Of a stretch of 64,000 nt of DNA, positions 48,434 through 56,578 are shown in pieces. Numbering within the stretch: the stretch's first letter is position 1; each line of letters opens with the position of its first letter. Below the pieces are notes generated by a model that did no database searches, was not told the origin of the DNA, and saw only the letters and a list, made by a program, of their open reading frames with translations. The position numbers were made by a program, and so were the translations under genes. The stretch covers positions 1 to 64,000 of the forward strand of contig JAUYQP010000014.1 of the NCBI GenBank assembly GCA_030697205.1. Direction: 5' to 3'. Source of the stretch: Mycobacteriales bacterium. Lineage in GTDB: Bacteria > Actinomycetota > Actinomycetes > Mycobacteriales > SCTD01.

Positions 48434-49651
48434 ATGGCAACGGCAACGTTCGAGTACAAGGTCCGCGACAAGACCGGGGCGATCAAGACCGGCAAGCTCG
48501 ATGCGGAGTCGCAGGCGCAGGTCGCCAGCAAGCTCAAGGGCATGGGCTACGCCCCCGTGAGCATCACCCAGGCGAACTCCGGCATGTCGAAGGAGATCTC
48601 CTTCGGGCGCAAGAAGAAGGTCAAGCTGCGCGACCTTGCGATCTTCTCCCGTCAGTTCGCGACGATGATCAACAGCGGTCTGAGCCTGCTTCGCGCGCTC
48701 AACATCCTGTGCGAGCAGACCGAGAGCAAGGAGCTCGCCCGCGTACTCGCCGAGGTCCGCAACGAGATCGAGACCGGCAACAGCCTCTCGGCCGCTATGG
48801 CGAAGTTCCCCGACGCGTTCCCGCCGCTCATGGTCAACATGTGCAAGGCCGGTGAGGTCGGTGGCTTCCTCGACTCCGTGCTGCTGCAGATCGCCGAGAA
48901 CTACGAGGCCGAGGTCAAGCTCAAGGGCAAGGTCAAGGCCGCGATGACCTATCCGGTCGTGGTCTTCGTCATGGCCATCCTCATGTGCCTGGTCATGCTC
49001 ATCTTCATCGTGCCGGTCTTCGCGAAGATGTTCGAGAGCCTTGGCAGCACGCTGCCACTGCCCACCCGTGTGCTGGTGATGCTCAGCGGGGTCCTCAAGA
49101 CCGGTGGGCCGATCTTCCTGCTGGGGGGCATCGGTCTGACGGTCTGGTGGGGCAAGGTCAAGCGGACCGAGCGGGCCCGCAACATCGTCGACCCGCTCAA
49201 GCTCAAGGCCCCAGTGTTCGGGCCGCTGTTCCAGAAGATCGCGCTGAGCCGCTTCACCCGCAACCTCGGCACGATGATGAAGAGCGGTGTGCCGATCCTG
49301 CAGAGCCTCGACATCGTCGCGGACACCACCGGCAACGTCGTGCTGGCCCGCGCCATCCGTGACGTCCAGGACAGCGTCCGTCAGGGTGAGTCGCTCACCA
49401 AGCCACTGATGGACCATCCGGTGTTCCCGCCCATGGTCGTGCAGATGATGGCCGTCGGCGAGGACACCGGTGCGCTCGACACCATGCTGCTCAAGATCAG
49501 TGACTTCTACGACCAGGAAGTAGAGGCGACCACTGAGTCGCTCACGGCGCTTATCGAACCCCTCATGATCGCCTTCCTGGGGACCGTGGTCGGCGGCATG
49601 ATCGTGGCGCTGTACATGCCCATCTTCAAGGTCTTCGACCTGATCGAGTAG
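48434..49651 (+). CDS. pilC: type IV pilus inner-membrane platform protein PilC
   Basis: 405 residues with the two T2SSF domains (ATPase-facing; FSRQFATMINSGLSLLRAL and LSRFTRNLGTMMKSGVPIL) and three membrane helices (about 170-190, 220-240, 375-398). GTALYMPIF-type end reads MIVALYMPIFKVFDLIE. ATG at 48434, 13 bases after pilT. Confidence 0.95.
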   Translation: MATATFEYKVRDKTGAIKTGKLDAESQAQVASKLKGMGYAPVSITQANSGMSKEISFGRKKKVKLRDLAIFSRQFATMINSGLSLLRALNILCEQTESKELARVLAEVRNEIETGNSLSAAMAKFPDAFPPLMVNMCKAGEVGGFLDSVLLQIAENYEAEVKLKGKVKAAMTYPVVVFVMAILMCLVMLIFIVPVFAKMFESLGSTLPLPTRVLVMLSGVLKTGGPIFLLGGIGLTVWWGKVKRTERARNIVDPLKLKAPVFGPLFQKIALSRFTRNLGTMMKSGVPILQSLDIVADTTGNVVLARAIRDVQDSVRQGESLTKPLMDHPVFPPMVVQMMAVGEDTGALDTMLLKISDFYDQEVEATTESLTALIEPLMIAFLGTVVGGMIVALYMPIFKVFDLIE

Positions 49652-49668
49652 TTTGCTCGCTCGACGAG

Positions 49669-49729
49669 AGGCGTCGCCCGACAGGGTCGGCGCCTGTCGT
49701 CGTTTCGGCCCGAAAGTTTTTTCTTTCGG
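49669..49729 (+). terminator. terminator region after pilC
   Basis: A bulged hairpin (49669-49695; AGGCG/CGCCT and CCGAC/GTCGG) is followed by TTTCG-GCC-CGAAA (49703-49715) and GTTTTTT, a standard intrinsic terminator. CCGAAAG (49710-49716) can instead pair with CTTTCGG (49723-49729) around the T run. The pilA promoter begins 3 bases later. Confidence 0.75.
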
Positions 49730-49731
49730 AC

Positions 49732-49758
49732 CTCAAGGACCCCCGAAGCCGGCCCGAA
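49732..49758 (+). promoter_or_regulatory. FliA/sigma-28-like promoter motif, pilA
   Basis: CTCAA (49732-49736), 16-bp spacer, CCCGAA (49753-49758). Predicted transcript start near 49765, just before the riboswitch. Confidence 0.65.
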
Positions 49759-49784
49759 GTAGTAGTTGTCATCGAGCCGCACGA

Positions 49785-49862
49785 CCGAGCAAGGGCACAC
49801 CCGCTGTGAGGCGGGGTCGCAAAGCCAGGGGACCCACCGGGTCAGCCCAGCCACCTCGGCCG
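49785..49862 (+). ncRNA. cyclic-di-GMP-I (GEMM-I) riboswitch in the pilA leader
   Basis: The leader matches the GEMM-I pattern. P1: CCGAG (49785-49789) with CTCGG (49855-49859). A GGGCAcACC block (49793-49802 region) leads into P2, a 6-bp stem CCCGCT/GGCGGG (49800-49805, 49810-49815) closed by the GNRA tetraloop GTGA. The junction GTCGCAAAGCC (49816-49826) corresponds to the conserved GACGCAAAGCC. P3: GGG-GACCC/GGGTC-AG-CCC (49828-49848). After it come CCTCC/GGAGG (49865-49878) and a 7-bp stem (49879-49885/49903-49909); no T run, so control is probably not by intrinsic termination. Confidence 0.85.
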
Positions 49863-49942
49863 GACCTCCTCCCGGAGGGCCGCGCAGGGGAACCAGCACC
49901 ACGCGCGGCTCACATCCAGATCAGTCCCGGAAGGACACAGCC

Positions 49943-50350
49943 ATGCTGGCTCGCATTCGTAAGGCCAAGGAGAACGGCGAGGGCGGCTTCACCCTCATCG
50001 AGCTCCTCGTCGTCATCATCATCATCGGCATCCTCGCCGCCATCGCCATCCCGACCTTCCTCAACCAGCGCAAGAAGGGCTGGGACGCGTCGGCAAAGTC
50101 CGCGCTCAAGAACGCCGCGACCGCGCAGGAGTCCTACTTCACGGACGCCTCGACCTACATCGACGACGACGACTTCACCGACAATGTTGGCCTGGACGCC
50201 GAGGGCTTCAACGCCACCAGCACCGTCACGCTGACCACGGTCACCGCGACTGCCGCCGCCTACTGCATGCAGGCGTTCCACACGAGCAACACGACCAACG
50301 TGTGGAAGCTCGACAGCGCCACCGGCTCCCCGGTGCTCGGCACCTGCTAG
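49943..50350 (+). CDS. pilA: major-type IV pilin PilA
   Basis: 135-residue type IVa prepilin. Leader MLARIRKAKENGEGG is cut after Gly15; mature protein starts FTLIELLVV with Glu at +5 and a single hydrophobic helix. The C-terminal part is small, Thr-rich (STVTLTTVTATAAA) and has two cysteines (near 107 and at the end) able to form the D-loop disulfide. ATG at 49943 with GGAAGGA 7 nt upstream. Expression appears subject to a FliA-like promoter and a c-di-GMP riboswitch; an intrinsic terminator follows, so it is monocistronic. Confidence 0.95.
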   Translation: MLARIRKAKENGEGGFTLIELLVVIIIIGILAAIAIPTFLNQRKKGWDASAKSALKNAATAQESYFTDASTYIDDDDFTDNVGLDAEGFNATSTVTLTTVTATAAAYCMQAFHTSNTTNVWKLDSATGSPVLGTC

Positions 50351-50365
50351 TCCAAGCAATGCACG

Positions 50366-50400
50366 AGCGGGGCGGCCTTCGGGTCGCCCCGCTTTTGTGT
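50366..50400 (+). terminator. intrinsic terminator after pilA
   Basis: AGCGGGGCG (50366-50374) pairs with CGCCCCGCT (50385-50393), 10-nt loop, followed by TTTTGTGTT. Confidence 0.88.
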
Positions 50401-50409
50401 TGTCCGGGG

Positions 50410-50436
50410 CTAAACCCGACATGGTGTCGAGCCGAT
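50410..50436 (+). promoter_or_regulatory. FliA/sigma-28-like promoter motif, second pilin
   Basis: CTAAA (50410-50414), 16-bp spacer, GCCGAT (50431-50436). The ATG is 9 bases later and has no ribosome site, indicating a leaderless mRNA. Confidence 0.62.
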
Positions 50437-50445
50437 TCCTAACGC

Positions 50446-50853
50446 ATGCGCCAGCGGGGAGAAGACGACGGATTCACGCTCATCGAGTTGCTGGTCGTCG
50501 TCATCATCATCGGGGTCCTGTCCAGCATTGCGATCCCCTCGTTTCTCAAGCAGCGCGAGAAGGGCTGGAAGTCGGCGGCTGTCAGCGACATGAAGAACGC
50601 CGCTACAGCTGTCGAGACGCTCGCCTCCGCGAACGAGGGTAGCTACCTGGTCGCGAACGGAGCCGATCAGGACTCGGCGTTCCTGCAGGACGAGGGGTTC
50701 AACCCCACGCGGTTTGTGAGCCTGGTCGTTTCGGCGACCAGCTCGAGCTACTGCATCACAGGTGTCACGACGCAGCTGCCCGACAAGACCTTCCAGTTCC
50801 GGAGCACTACGGGTGTCGTCGACATCTCGAACGGCGTCGTGCCGCCCTGCTGA
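50446..50853 (+). CDS. second type IV pilin
   Basis: 135-residue prepilin paralogous to PilA. Leader MRQRGEDDG cut after Gly9; mature FTLIELLVVVIIIGVLSSIA with Glu+5. The two proteins share the N-terminal helix and QR-KGW motif but differ beyond residue 50; this one also has two cysteines (SYCITG and the C-terminal Cys). Alternative or minor pilin. Own FliA-like promoter, apparently leaderless, and not preceded by a riboswitch. Confidence 0.92.
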   Translation: MRQRGEDDGFTLIELLVVVIIIGVLSSIAIPSFLKQREKGWKSAAVSDMKNAATAVETLASANEGSYLVANGADQDSAFLQDEGFNPTRFVSLVVSATSSSYCITGVTTQLPDKTFQFRSTTGVVDISNGVVPPC

Positions 50854-50865
50854 TGGGCCGGTCGG

Positions 50866-50892
50866 CTCAAGACCAGGATCCGTCTGGACGAA
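50866..50892 (+). promoter_or_regulatory. FliA/sigma-28-like promoter motif, minor pilin operon
   Basis: CTCAA (50866-50870), 16-bp spacer, GACGAA (50887-50892). Precedes the PilV-like gene at 50916 (GTG, AGGAGG-like AGGAGGT upstream at 50902-50908). Confidence 0.62.
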
Positions 50893-50915
50893 GCAGATGA
50901 CCAGGAGGTTCCACC

Positions 50916-52553
50916 GTGCTTCGTAGTCCTGCTCCCCGCGAGCATCGCCAGGATGACGACGGGTTCTCACTCGTCGAGACCGTGGTGGCGCTCGGCCTTG
51001 CTGCGACCGTCCTGCTGGGCCTGCTCGGGGCGGGCCTGTTCTCGGTCAAGTCGGCTGTGACCGCGCGGCAGAATGCCTCGGCTGGTGACCTGCTCAACAA
51101 GGCTCTTGAGGACGCACGGAGCCTGGACTTCGCGGCGATCACCATGCGCACGACGGATCTCGGTACGGACCCGCGCATCAGCGCCGGGACCCCGAGGACG
51201 TTCAACCCGGGGACCGGCACGGCAGAAGCAGTCGACGCTCGCGACGTCGGGGCCATCTTCCCGCACATCGCGACGCAGACGACGACCAACGCCACCTACA
51301 CCGTCGCGCGCTACGTGACGCTGCCGCCGGGCACCGTCTTCGACGCCAACGGGCTGCCGAGTGCGCGCCGGCTGTCGGTCATCGTCTCCTGGACCCAGAA
51401 CGGCAAGCTGCGGACGCAGACCACGAGCACGATCTTTACCAAGACGCGCCGTGGTCTGCCGTTGCCCTTCTTCACCTTCGCCTACAACGGTCCCGCCACG
51501 GTCGTCGGCGGCACGGCGACGATCAGCAAGAACCCTGGCAACGACCTCAGCTACGGGCTGCTCGTCCGCAACCAGGGCGCCCGTGACGCGTGGACCATCA
51601 CGTCGAGCACGTCGTCTTTGGGCTGGCGCTACTACATGGACACCGACAAGAACGGCATCTGGTCCGGGGATGCGAGCCCCTCGGGTGAACCGGAACTGTC
51701 GGCCGCCAGCACAGGACTCCTGGAGTCGGGCGCCCTGCCCTTCTACGTCGTGGCGCACCGCGTGATCGGCGCCACCGAGTCGGAAGGGACGACCACGACG
51801 ATCTTCACGGCGACGTCCGAGGCGCAGCCGACCATCCCCGGCAAGAACGTCATCACCTCCCTCATCATCACCAACGGAGCCGTGGTGGTGCCGACGTCCT
51901 CGGCCTCGCCAACCCCCTCGCCGACCGCGGGTGCGACCCCGTGCACGCCCGGCAACAACGTTAACGTGGTGGACGACCTCACCGAGCCGGCGGCTACGCG
52001 CCCCAACGGCAACGCCTACTCGCTGACGGACCTCAACCTCACCAACGGCCCAGGGACGCGAGACTCAACGACCCAGGGCATCGGCACGATGAGCGCTGAG
52101 CGGGGGGCGTTGCAGAGCCAGCTCTGCAACTGGTCCACCGACCAGCAGACCAACCAGGCGGGCCGACTGCTCATCCCCGGCGGCGTGGCGCCGTTCGGCG
52201 TGGCGGAGTGGCGATACAAGGCCCGTTCCAACAACGGTGAGTCCTTCGACGGCACCGCTGTGCTGGTCCTGCACCTGCAGTGCGTCGACCCCTCGGTGAC
52301 GCTGACAGCGTCTGTGTCGTCCGTGGCAAACAACGCCCCGACCCTGCAGAAGTCCGCGACGGCGACGTCGCCGTCGTCCTGCAACGCGGGCGGCTTCCGC
52401 CGGTTGGACATCCCACTGGCCTTCCCCGGTTCGTTCAATGTCGGCACCGGAGCCAACGACTACCTGTCGGTCAAGCTCACCACCTCCGGCAACGTTCGGC
52501 TCGCCCACGGCCTGTCGACCCCGACGTCGCGACTGGTGGTGGCGGTCAAGTGA
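50916..52553 (+). CDS. large minor pilin (PilV-like) with extended C-terminal domain
   Basis: 545 residues. Type III signal: cut after Gly16, mature FSLVETVVALGL with Glu+5. The pilin-like part (to about 190) is followed by a beta-rich region (about 195-325), a Ser/Thr/Pro linker (PTSSASPTPSPTAGATP) and a second globular domain (345-545) with four cysteines. Ordinary PilV proteins are under 200 residues, so this looks like a pilus-tip adhesin. First gene of a three-gene overlapping unit (PilV-, PilW-, PilX-like). Confidence 0.85.
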   Translation: MLRSPAPREHRQDDDGFSLVETVVALGLAATVLLGLLGAGLFSVKSAVTARQNASAGDLLNKALEDARSLDFAAITMRTTDLGTDPRISAGTPRTFNPGTGTAEAVDARDVGAIFPHIATQTTTNATYTVARYVTLPPGTVFDANGLPSARRLSVIVSWTQNGKLRTQTTSTIFTKTRRGLPLPFFTFAYNGPATVVGGTATISKNPGNDLSYGLLVRNQGARDAWTITSSTSSLGWRYYMDTDKNGIWSGDASPSGEPELSAASTGLLESGALPFYVVAHRVIGATESEGTTTTIFTATSEAQPTIPGKNVITSLIITNGAVVVPTSSASPTPSPTAGATPCTPGNNVNVVDDLTEPAATRPNGNAYSLTDLNLTNGPGTRDSTTQGIGTMSAERGALQSQLCNWSTDQQTNQAGRLLIPGGVAPFGVAEWRYKARSNNGESFDGTAVLVLHLQCVDPSVTLTASVSSVANNAPTLQKSATATSPSSCNAGGFRRLDIPLAFPGSFNVGTGANDYLSVKLTTSGNVRLAHGLSTPTSRLVVAVK

Positions 52554-53131
52554 CTCTCCTCACGCGATTGCGCTCGGACGACTCCGGCGTCAGCCTGGCC
52601 GAGGTCCTCGTCGCCATGACGCTCGCCCTGGTCGTCGGGACGATGGTGCAGGTCGGCTTCCTCAACGCCTCTCAGCTGTTCCGCATCACCGAGGCGGAGA
52701 CCGACGGCCAGACCGACGTCAAGACGACGGTCCAGCGGCTCGGGCGCGACATCCGGGCGGCCCGCAGCCTCGACGCCGGCGCGTCGCCGTCGCAGCTGGT
52801 GGTGTGGGTCGACACCAACTCCGACTACAAGAAGCAGAACTCGGAGATCGTGACGTGGAACTTGCAGGCCTCACCGTCGGTCGCGGGGCAGTTCGACGTG
52901 ACGCGGACGGACGGTGCCGGCTCGCGACGGCAGTCTCGTCTCATCGTGAGCAACCTCGCGTTCTGCTATCGCGTCACGGCTGCGAGCGGTTGCCTCGCCA
53001 CGCCACTGACGCAGGCTCAGGCCGAGAGCGTGCGTGTGGTCTCCAGCAACATCGTCTACGACGCCGTCGTCTCCCAGGGGACCGATCCCCGCACGGCCCA
53101 GTTCTCCGAGCGGATGAGGAACGTGATCTGA
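52550..53131 (+). CDS. minor pilin PilW-like
   Basis: 193 residues. Prepilin site cut after Gly13, mature VSLAEVLVAMTLALVVG with Glu+5. Contains the segment QRLGRDIRAARSL typical of PilW/GspJ-type minor pilins. GTG overlaps the upstream gene by 4 nt. Expected to form the tip priming complex. Confidence 0.85.
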   Translation: MTLLTRLRSDDSGVSLAEVLVAMTLALVVGTMVQVGFLNASQLFRITEAETDGQTDVKTTVQRLGRDIRAARSLDAGASPSQLVVWVDTNSDYKKQNSEIVTWNLQASPSVAGQFDVTRTDGAGSRRQSRLIVSNLAFCYRVTAASGCLATPLTQAQAESVRVVSSNIVYDAVVSQGTDPRTAQFSERMRNVI

Positions 53132-54552
53132 TGACCGTCCTGCGGCGCCTTCAGCAGCGAGTAGCCCGAGGGCGGGGCGACGACGGCTTTTCCATGATCC
53201 TCGTGGTCTGCATCACCGCGACCGTTCTCGGCCTGGTTGCCGTGACGACAGCGTCTGCCATCCGTGCGTTGAGCTCGTCCGACGAGCACAACAGCTTCGA
53301 GGGAGCCCTGGCAGCCGCGGAAGCCGGCATCGACCGGACGCTGTCGACGATCAACCTGGCCTACAACGGCACTCCCAAGGTGCTCGACTACACGACTCCG
53401 GCGCCGTGCGCGGTCGCTCCACCCACTGCGGCACAGGTCGCCAACGCCGAGGCCGAGCGGACCTGGATCCTCGGCGAGCTCGAGGCACTGCCGTCCAGCT
53501 GCCTCCAGAACAGCGGGTCTGGCGAGTTCCTGGCCGTGCGCCCGGCTGGTCGGCAGGCGGTCTACTCGCTCGGATGGAGCCCGACCGCCACGGCTCCGCG
53601 CGCAGAGCGCCGGCTCGTCAAGGCGGAGTACCTCTTCGCTCCCTACAAGCCGACCAACGCTCTGCTCACCCAGGGCGGAGTCGACTTCAGCGGCTCCGTG
53701 GCGATCACCTCGCCGAACGCCAGTACCTCGGCCGACGTGCACTCCAACAGCGACATCCTCGGCTACAACAACAGCCTCAACGTCCAGGGGGCGATCTCCG
53801 CGTCCGGCACTCTGCCGGGTGCCTGCCCCGCTGGTGTCACGGGCGGCTGCACCTCCCTTGCGGACCTGCAGGACGTGCCGGTCGTGAGCGCGCTCGCGCT
53901 CTATCTCGACTCCGCCCGCAGCAACGTGGGCATCTGGTTCGACCTGTGCCCTGACGGTCGGGTCCGCACCCCGAGCACGACGGCCAACGCGCTTCCCTGC
54001 ACGGGAGCCGATGTGGGCGGCTCCGGTTACCGCGGCTGGGAGTTCACCGCTGGCTCGGGGACGACTGCGCCGCTCTGGACCCTGCCGAGGACCGCGGGAG
54101 GGCCCTTCGAGGGCACGTACTACGTCTACGAGGGCGACGCCAAGGTGGGTGACAGCGGCAACAGCTCGACCCTGTGGCCGATCACTGTCATCGCCGAGGC
54201 CAAGCGCACCGGCGTGGTCAACGCGGCGACCTGCGACAAGCTGGGTGGCAACATCGAGTGGAAGCTGTTCAACCTCACCCCCAAGCTCCCGGGCATCCAG
54301 TTCCTCGCCGACGCCAACCTCACCGGGGACGCCAATGCCAACGCAGGGTCCGGCCTCTTCCTCGCGGGCGACAAGATCGACCTGCAGACCAGCAGCGCGG
54401 TGATCACGGGCGCCGTCGTGGCGTCCAACAGCTGTGCTGCGCAGGGATCCAACACGGTGCAGGGCATCACGCTGAACTACGACGACTCGACGGAGAGCGC
54501 CCTCAAGGACATCATCCGCACGACGCTCTGGCTGGAGTACCCGTCAGCCTGA
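53131..54552 (+). CDS. large minor pilin PilX/GspK-like
   Basis: 473 residues. Cut after Gly19, mature FSMILVVCITATVLGL; position +5 is Leu, not Glu, which is the hallmark of the tip-most GspK/PilX type. After a PilX-like EAGIDR segment, a long C-terminal region (about 170-473) with repeated Ala/Gly/Thr/Asn stretches (for example SADVHSNSDILGYNNSLNVQ) resembles bacterial surface beta-helix or polymer-type domains seen in PilX-adjacent proteins. ATG overlaps PilW-like stop by 1 base. Confidence 0.8.
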   Translation: MTVLRRLQQRVARGRGDDGFSMILVVCITATVLGLVAVTTASAIRALSSSDEHNSFEGALAAAEAGIDRTLSTINLAYNGTPKVLDYTTPAPCAVAPPTAAQVANAEAERTWILGELEALPSSCLQNSGSGEFLAVRPAGRQAVYSLGWSPTATAPRAERRLVKAEYLFAPYKPTNALLTQGGVDFSGSVAITSPNASTSADVHSNSDILGYNNSLNVQGAISASGTLPGACPAGVTGGCTSLADLQDVPVVSALALYLDSARSNVGIWFDLCPDGRVRTPSTTANALPCTGADVGGSGYRGWEFTAGSGTTAPLWTLPRTAGGPFEGTYYVYEGDAKVGDSGNSSTLWPITVIAEAKRTGVVNAATCDKLGGNIEWKLFNLTPKLPGIQFLADANLTGDANANAGSGLFLAGDKIDLQTSSAVITGAVVASNSCAAQGSNTVQGITLNYDDSTESALKDIIRTTLWLEYPSA

Positions 54553-54587
54553 GCCACGTGGGCTCGCGTCGCTGGTAGACAGCCGAC

Positions 54588-55370
54588 GTGGACGTCTTCC
54601 TGGCTGCGCTCTGCGCGCTTCTCGGTCTTGCCATCGGATCGTTCCTCAACGTGGTGATCCACCGCGTGCCGAGGGGCGAGTCGGTGGTCAGCCCACCGAG
54701 CGCGTGCCCGCAGTGCGGCAACGCCATCCGGCCAAGGGACAACGTGCCGGTGCTCGGTTGGCTGCTGCTCAAGGGCAAGTGCCGCGACTGCAGCGAGCCG
54801 ATCAGTGCGCGCTACCCGCTCGTGGAGGCCCTCACCGGGGTCCTGTTCGCGGTCATGGCGCTGCGGTTCGGTCTCGACTGGGTGCTGCCGGCGTTCCTCT
54901 ACCTCGCGGCGGTCGGGCTGGCGCTCGCGCTCATCGACCTCGACACCAAGCGGCTGCCGGACGCGCTGACGCTGCCCAGCTACGTCGTGGGGGCGGTGCT
55001 CCTCGGCGTACCTGCCGTGCTCGACGACCGGGGCGACGACTACGTCAGGGCGCTGCTGGGTGCAGCCGTGATGTTCGGGCTCTACTTCGCGCTGTGCTTC
55101 GCCTACCCGGCCGGCATGGGCTTCGGGGACGTCAAGCTCAGCGGCGTGCTCGGGCTCTATTTGGGATTCCTGGGCTGGGGTGAGCTCGTCGTGGGGCTGT
55201 TCCTCGGGTTCTTCCTCGGCGGGGTCTTCGGGATCGCGCTCATGGCCGTCAAGAAGGGCGGTCGCAAGACGGCTGTGCCCTTCGGCCCGTTCATGCTCCT
55301 GGGCGTGCTCGTGGCGGTGCTCGTCGGCGGCGATCTGGCCCAGGCGTACAGGGACCTGATCGGCGTCTGA
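54588..55370 (+). CDS. pilD: type IV prepilin peptidase PilD
   Basis: 260-residue membrane aspartyl protease that cleaves and N-methylates prepilins. Two CxxC pairs (Cys40/43, Cys65/68) in the cytosolic methylase loop, catalytic Asp in ALIDLDTKRLPD (near 117) and in GMGFGDVKLS (Asp181). About eight membrane helices. GTG at 54588, 35 bases after the PilX-like gene; no separate FliA-like motif is convincing, so it is probably the last gene of the minor-pilin unit. Confidence 0.95.
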   Translation: MDVFLAALCALLGLAIGSFLNVVIHRVPRGESVVSPPSACPQCGNAIRPRDNVPVLGWLLLKGKCRDCSEPISARYPLVEALTGVLFAVMALRFGLDWVLPAFLYLAAVGLALALIDLDTKRLPDALTLPSYVVGAVLLGVPAVLDDRGDDYVRALLGAAVMFGLYFALCFAYPAGMGFGDVKLSGVLGLYLGFLGWGELVVGLFLGFFLGGVFGIALMAVKKGGRKTAVPFGPFMLLGVLVAVLVGGDLAQAYRDLIGV

Positions 55371-55415
55371 CAGGGCGGGATTGCGCCGTACGGCGCAGCC
55401 GTGTCACCCACATCG

Positions 55416-55442
55416 CTCAAGCCCGGGGCCGGAGAGTCCGAT
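55416..55442 (+). promoter_or_regulatory. FliA/sigma-28-like promoter motif, pilM operon
   Basis: CTCAA (55416-55420), 16-bp spacer, TCCGAT (55437-55442). Leader to the pilM GTG about 65 bases. Confidence 0.62.
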
Positions 55443-55513
55443 GCGGAGTGGGACACCGACCAAGAGGTCGGGACCTCGCGGCCGGTAGGTCGCTGCACGA
55501 GGGGACCAGGGCA

Positions 55514-56578
55514 GTGGCAGGCAGACCAGTGGTGGGTCTCGACATCGGGACGTCCGGTGTGCGGGCCGCCGAGCTGAGCACGGGCAAGGGCCCGGCGACG
55601 CTCGAGCGGTTCGGGCAGGTGGCACTCCCTGCGGGAGCGGTTCGCGACGGCGAGGTGATCGACGTCGACACGGTCGCGTCGGCCATCAAGCAGCTGTGGG
55701 CGCAGGCGAAGTTCAGCACCAAGAAGGTCGTCGTGGGGGTGGCCAACCAGAAGGTGGTCGTCCGCCAGGTCGACCTCCCGTGGCTGCCGACCGCCGAGCT
55801 GAAGAAGTCGCTCGCCTTCCAGGTGCAGGACTTCATCCCGATGCCGGTGGAGCAGGCGATCCTCGACTTCCACCCGCTCGAGGAGTTCACCAACGACTCC
55901 GGCGCCCGGATGCTTCGCGTGCTGCTCGTCGCCGCGGCCCGCGACATGGTCGGCAGCGCCATCGAGGCCGTCGAGAAGGCCGGCCTGCAGCCGAGCATGG
56001 TCGACCTCAACAGCTTCGCCGTCCTGCGCAGCATGGTCGGCCCGGAGACCGGGCTCGGCAGCATGCAGGCCGAGGCCCTCGTCGACGTCGGCGCGAGCGT
56101 CACCAACATCGTGGTCCACCAGGGCGGCGTCCCGCGCTTCGTGCGCATCCTGCTCATGGGTGGTGGCGACATCACCGACGCCGTCGCCGAGCGCATGGGC
56201 GTCCCGATGGACCAGGCCGAGTCGGTCAAGCAGACCACCGGCCTCGCGACCGTCGCCGGCGCCGCCGAGGCGCACCCTGCCAACCGCGCGATCGAGCAGA
56301 CCGGCAGCGCGCTGGTCGAGGAGATCCGCGGCTCGCTCGACTACTACCTCGCCCAGCCCGGCGCCGCGCGCGTCGGTCGGGTGGTTGTCTCCGGTGGCGG
56401 CTCGCGCCTCACCGGTCTGGTGGAGCGGCTCTCGGCCGCGACCCGCCTCCCGGTCGAGTCCGCTCGCCCGATGTCCCTGCTCAAGATCGGCAAGACCGGC
56501 CTGACCAACGAGCAGCTCGCCTACGTCGAGCCGATGGTCAGCGTCCCGGTCGGCCTCGCCCTCGGAGTGGCCTCATGA
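55514..56578 (+). CDS. pilM: type IV pilus assembly protein PilM
   Basis: 354-residue actin-like ATPase on the cytoplasmic side of the alignment complex. Phosphate-binding strand VVGLDIGTSGVRAAEL, second phosphate motif ALVDVGASVTNIVV, adenosine motif VVVSGGGSRLTGL. It binds the N-terminus of PilN. GTG at 55514, with GAGGGGA upstream. The stop overlaps pilN by 4 nt. Confidence 0.95.
   Translation: MAGRPVVGLDIGTSGVRAAELSTGKGPATLERFGQVALPAGAVRDGEVIDVDTVASAIKQLWAQAKFSTKKVVVGVANQKVVVRQVDLPWLPTAELKKSLAFQVQDFIPMPVEQAILDFHPLEEFTNDSGARMLRVLLVAAARDMVGSAIEAVEKAGLQPSMVDLNSFAVLRSMVGPETGLGSMQAEALVDVGASVTNIVVHQGGVPRFVRILLMGGGDITDAVAERMGVPMDQAESVKQTTGLATVAGAAEAHPANRAIEQTGSALVEEIRGSLDYYLAQPGAARVGRVVVSGGGSRLTGLVERLSAATRLPVESARPMSLLKIGKTGLTNEQLAYVEPMVSVPVGLALGVAS

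Noticed and set aside
54563-54587. CTCGC...GCCGAC before pilD as an eighth FliA-like promoter
   Set aside because: The spacer is 14, the -35 is poor and the -10 touches the start codon; pilD is more simply read with the upstream unit.
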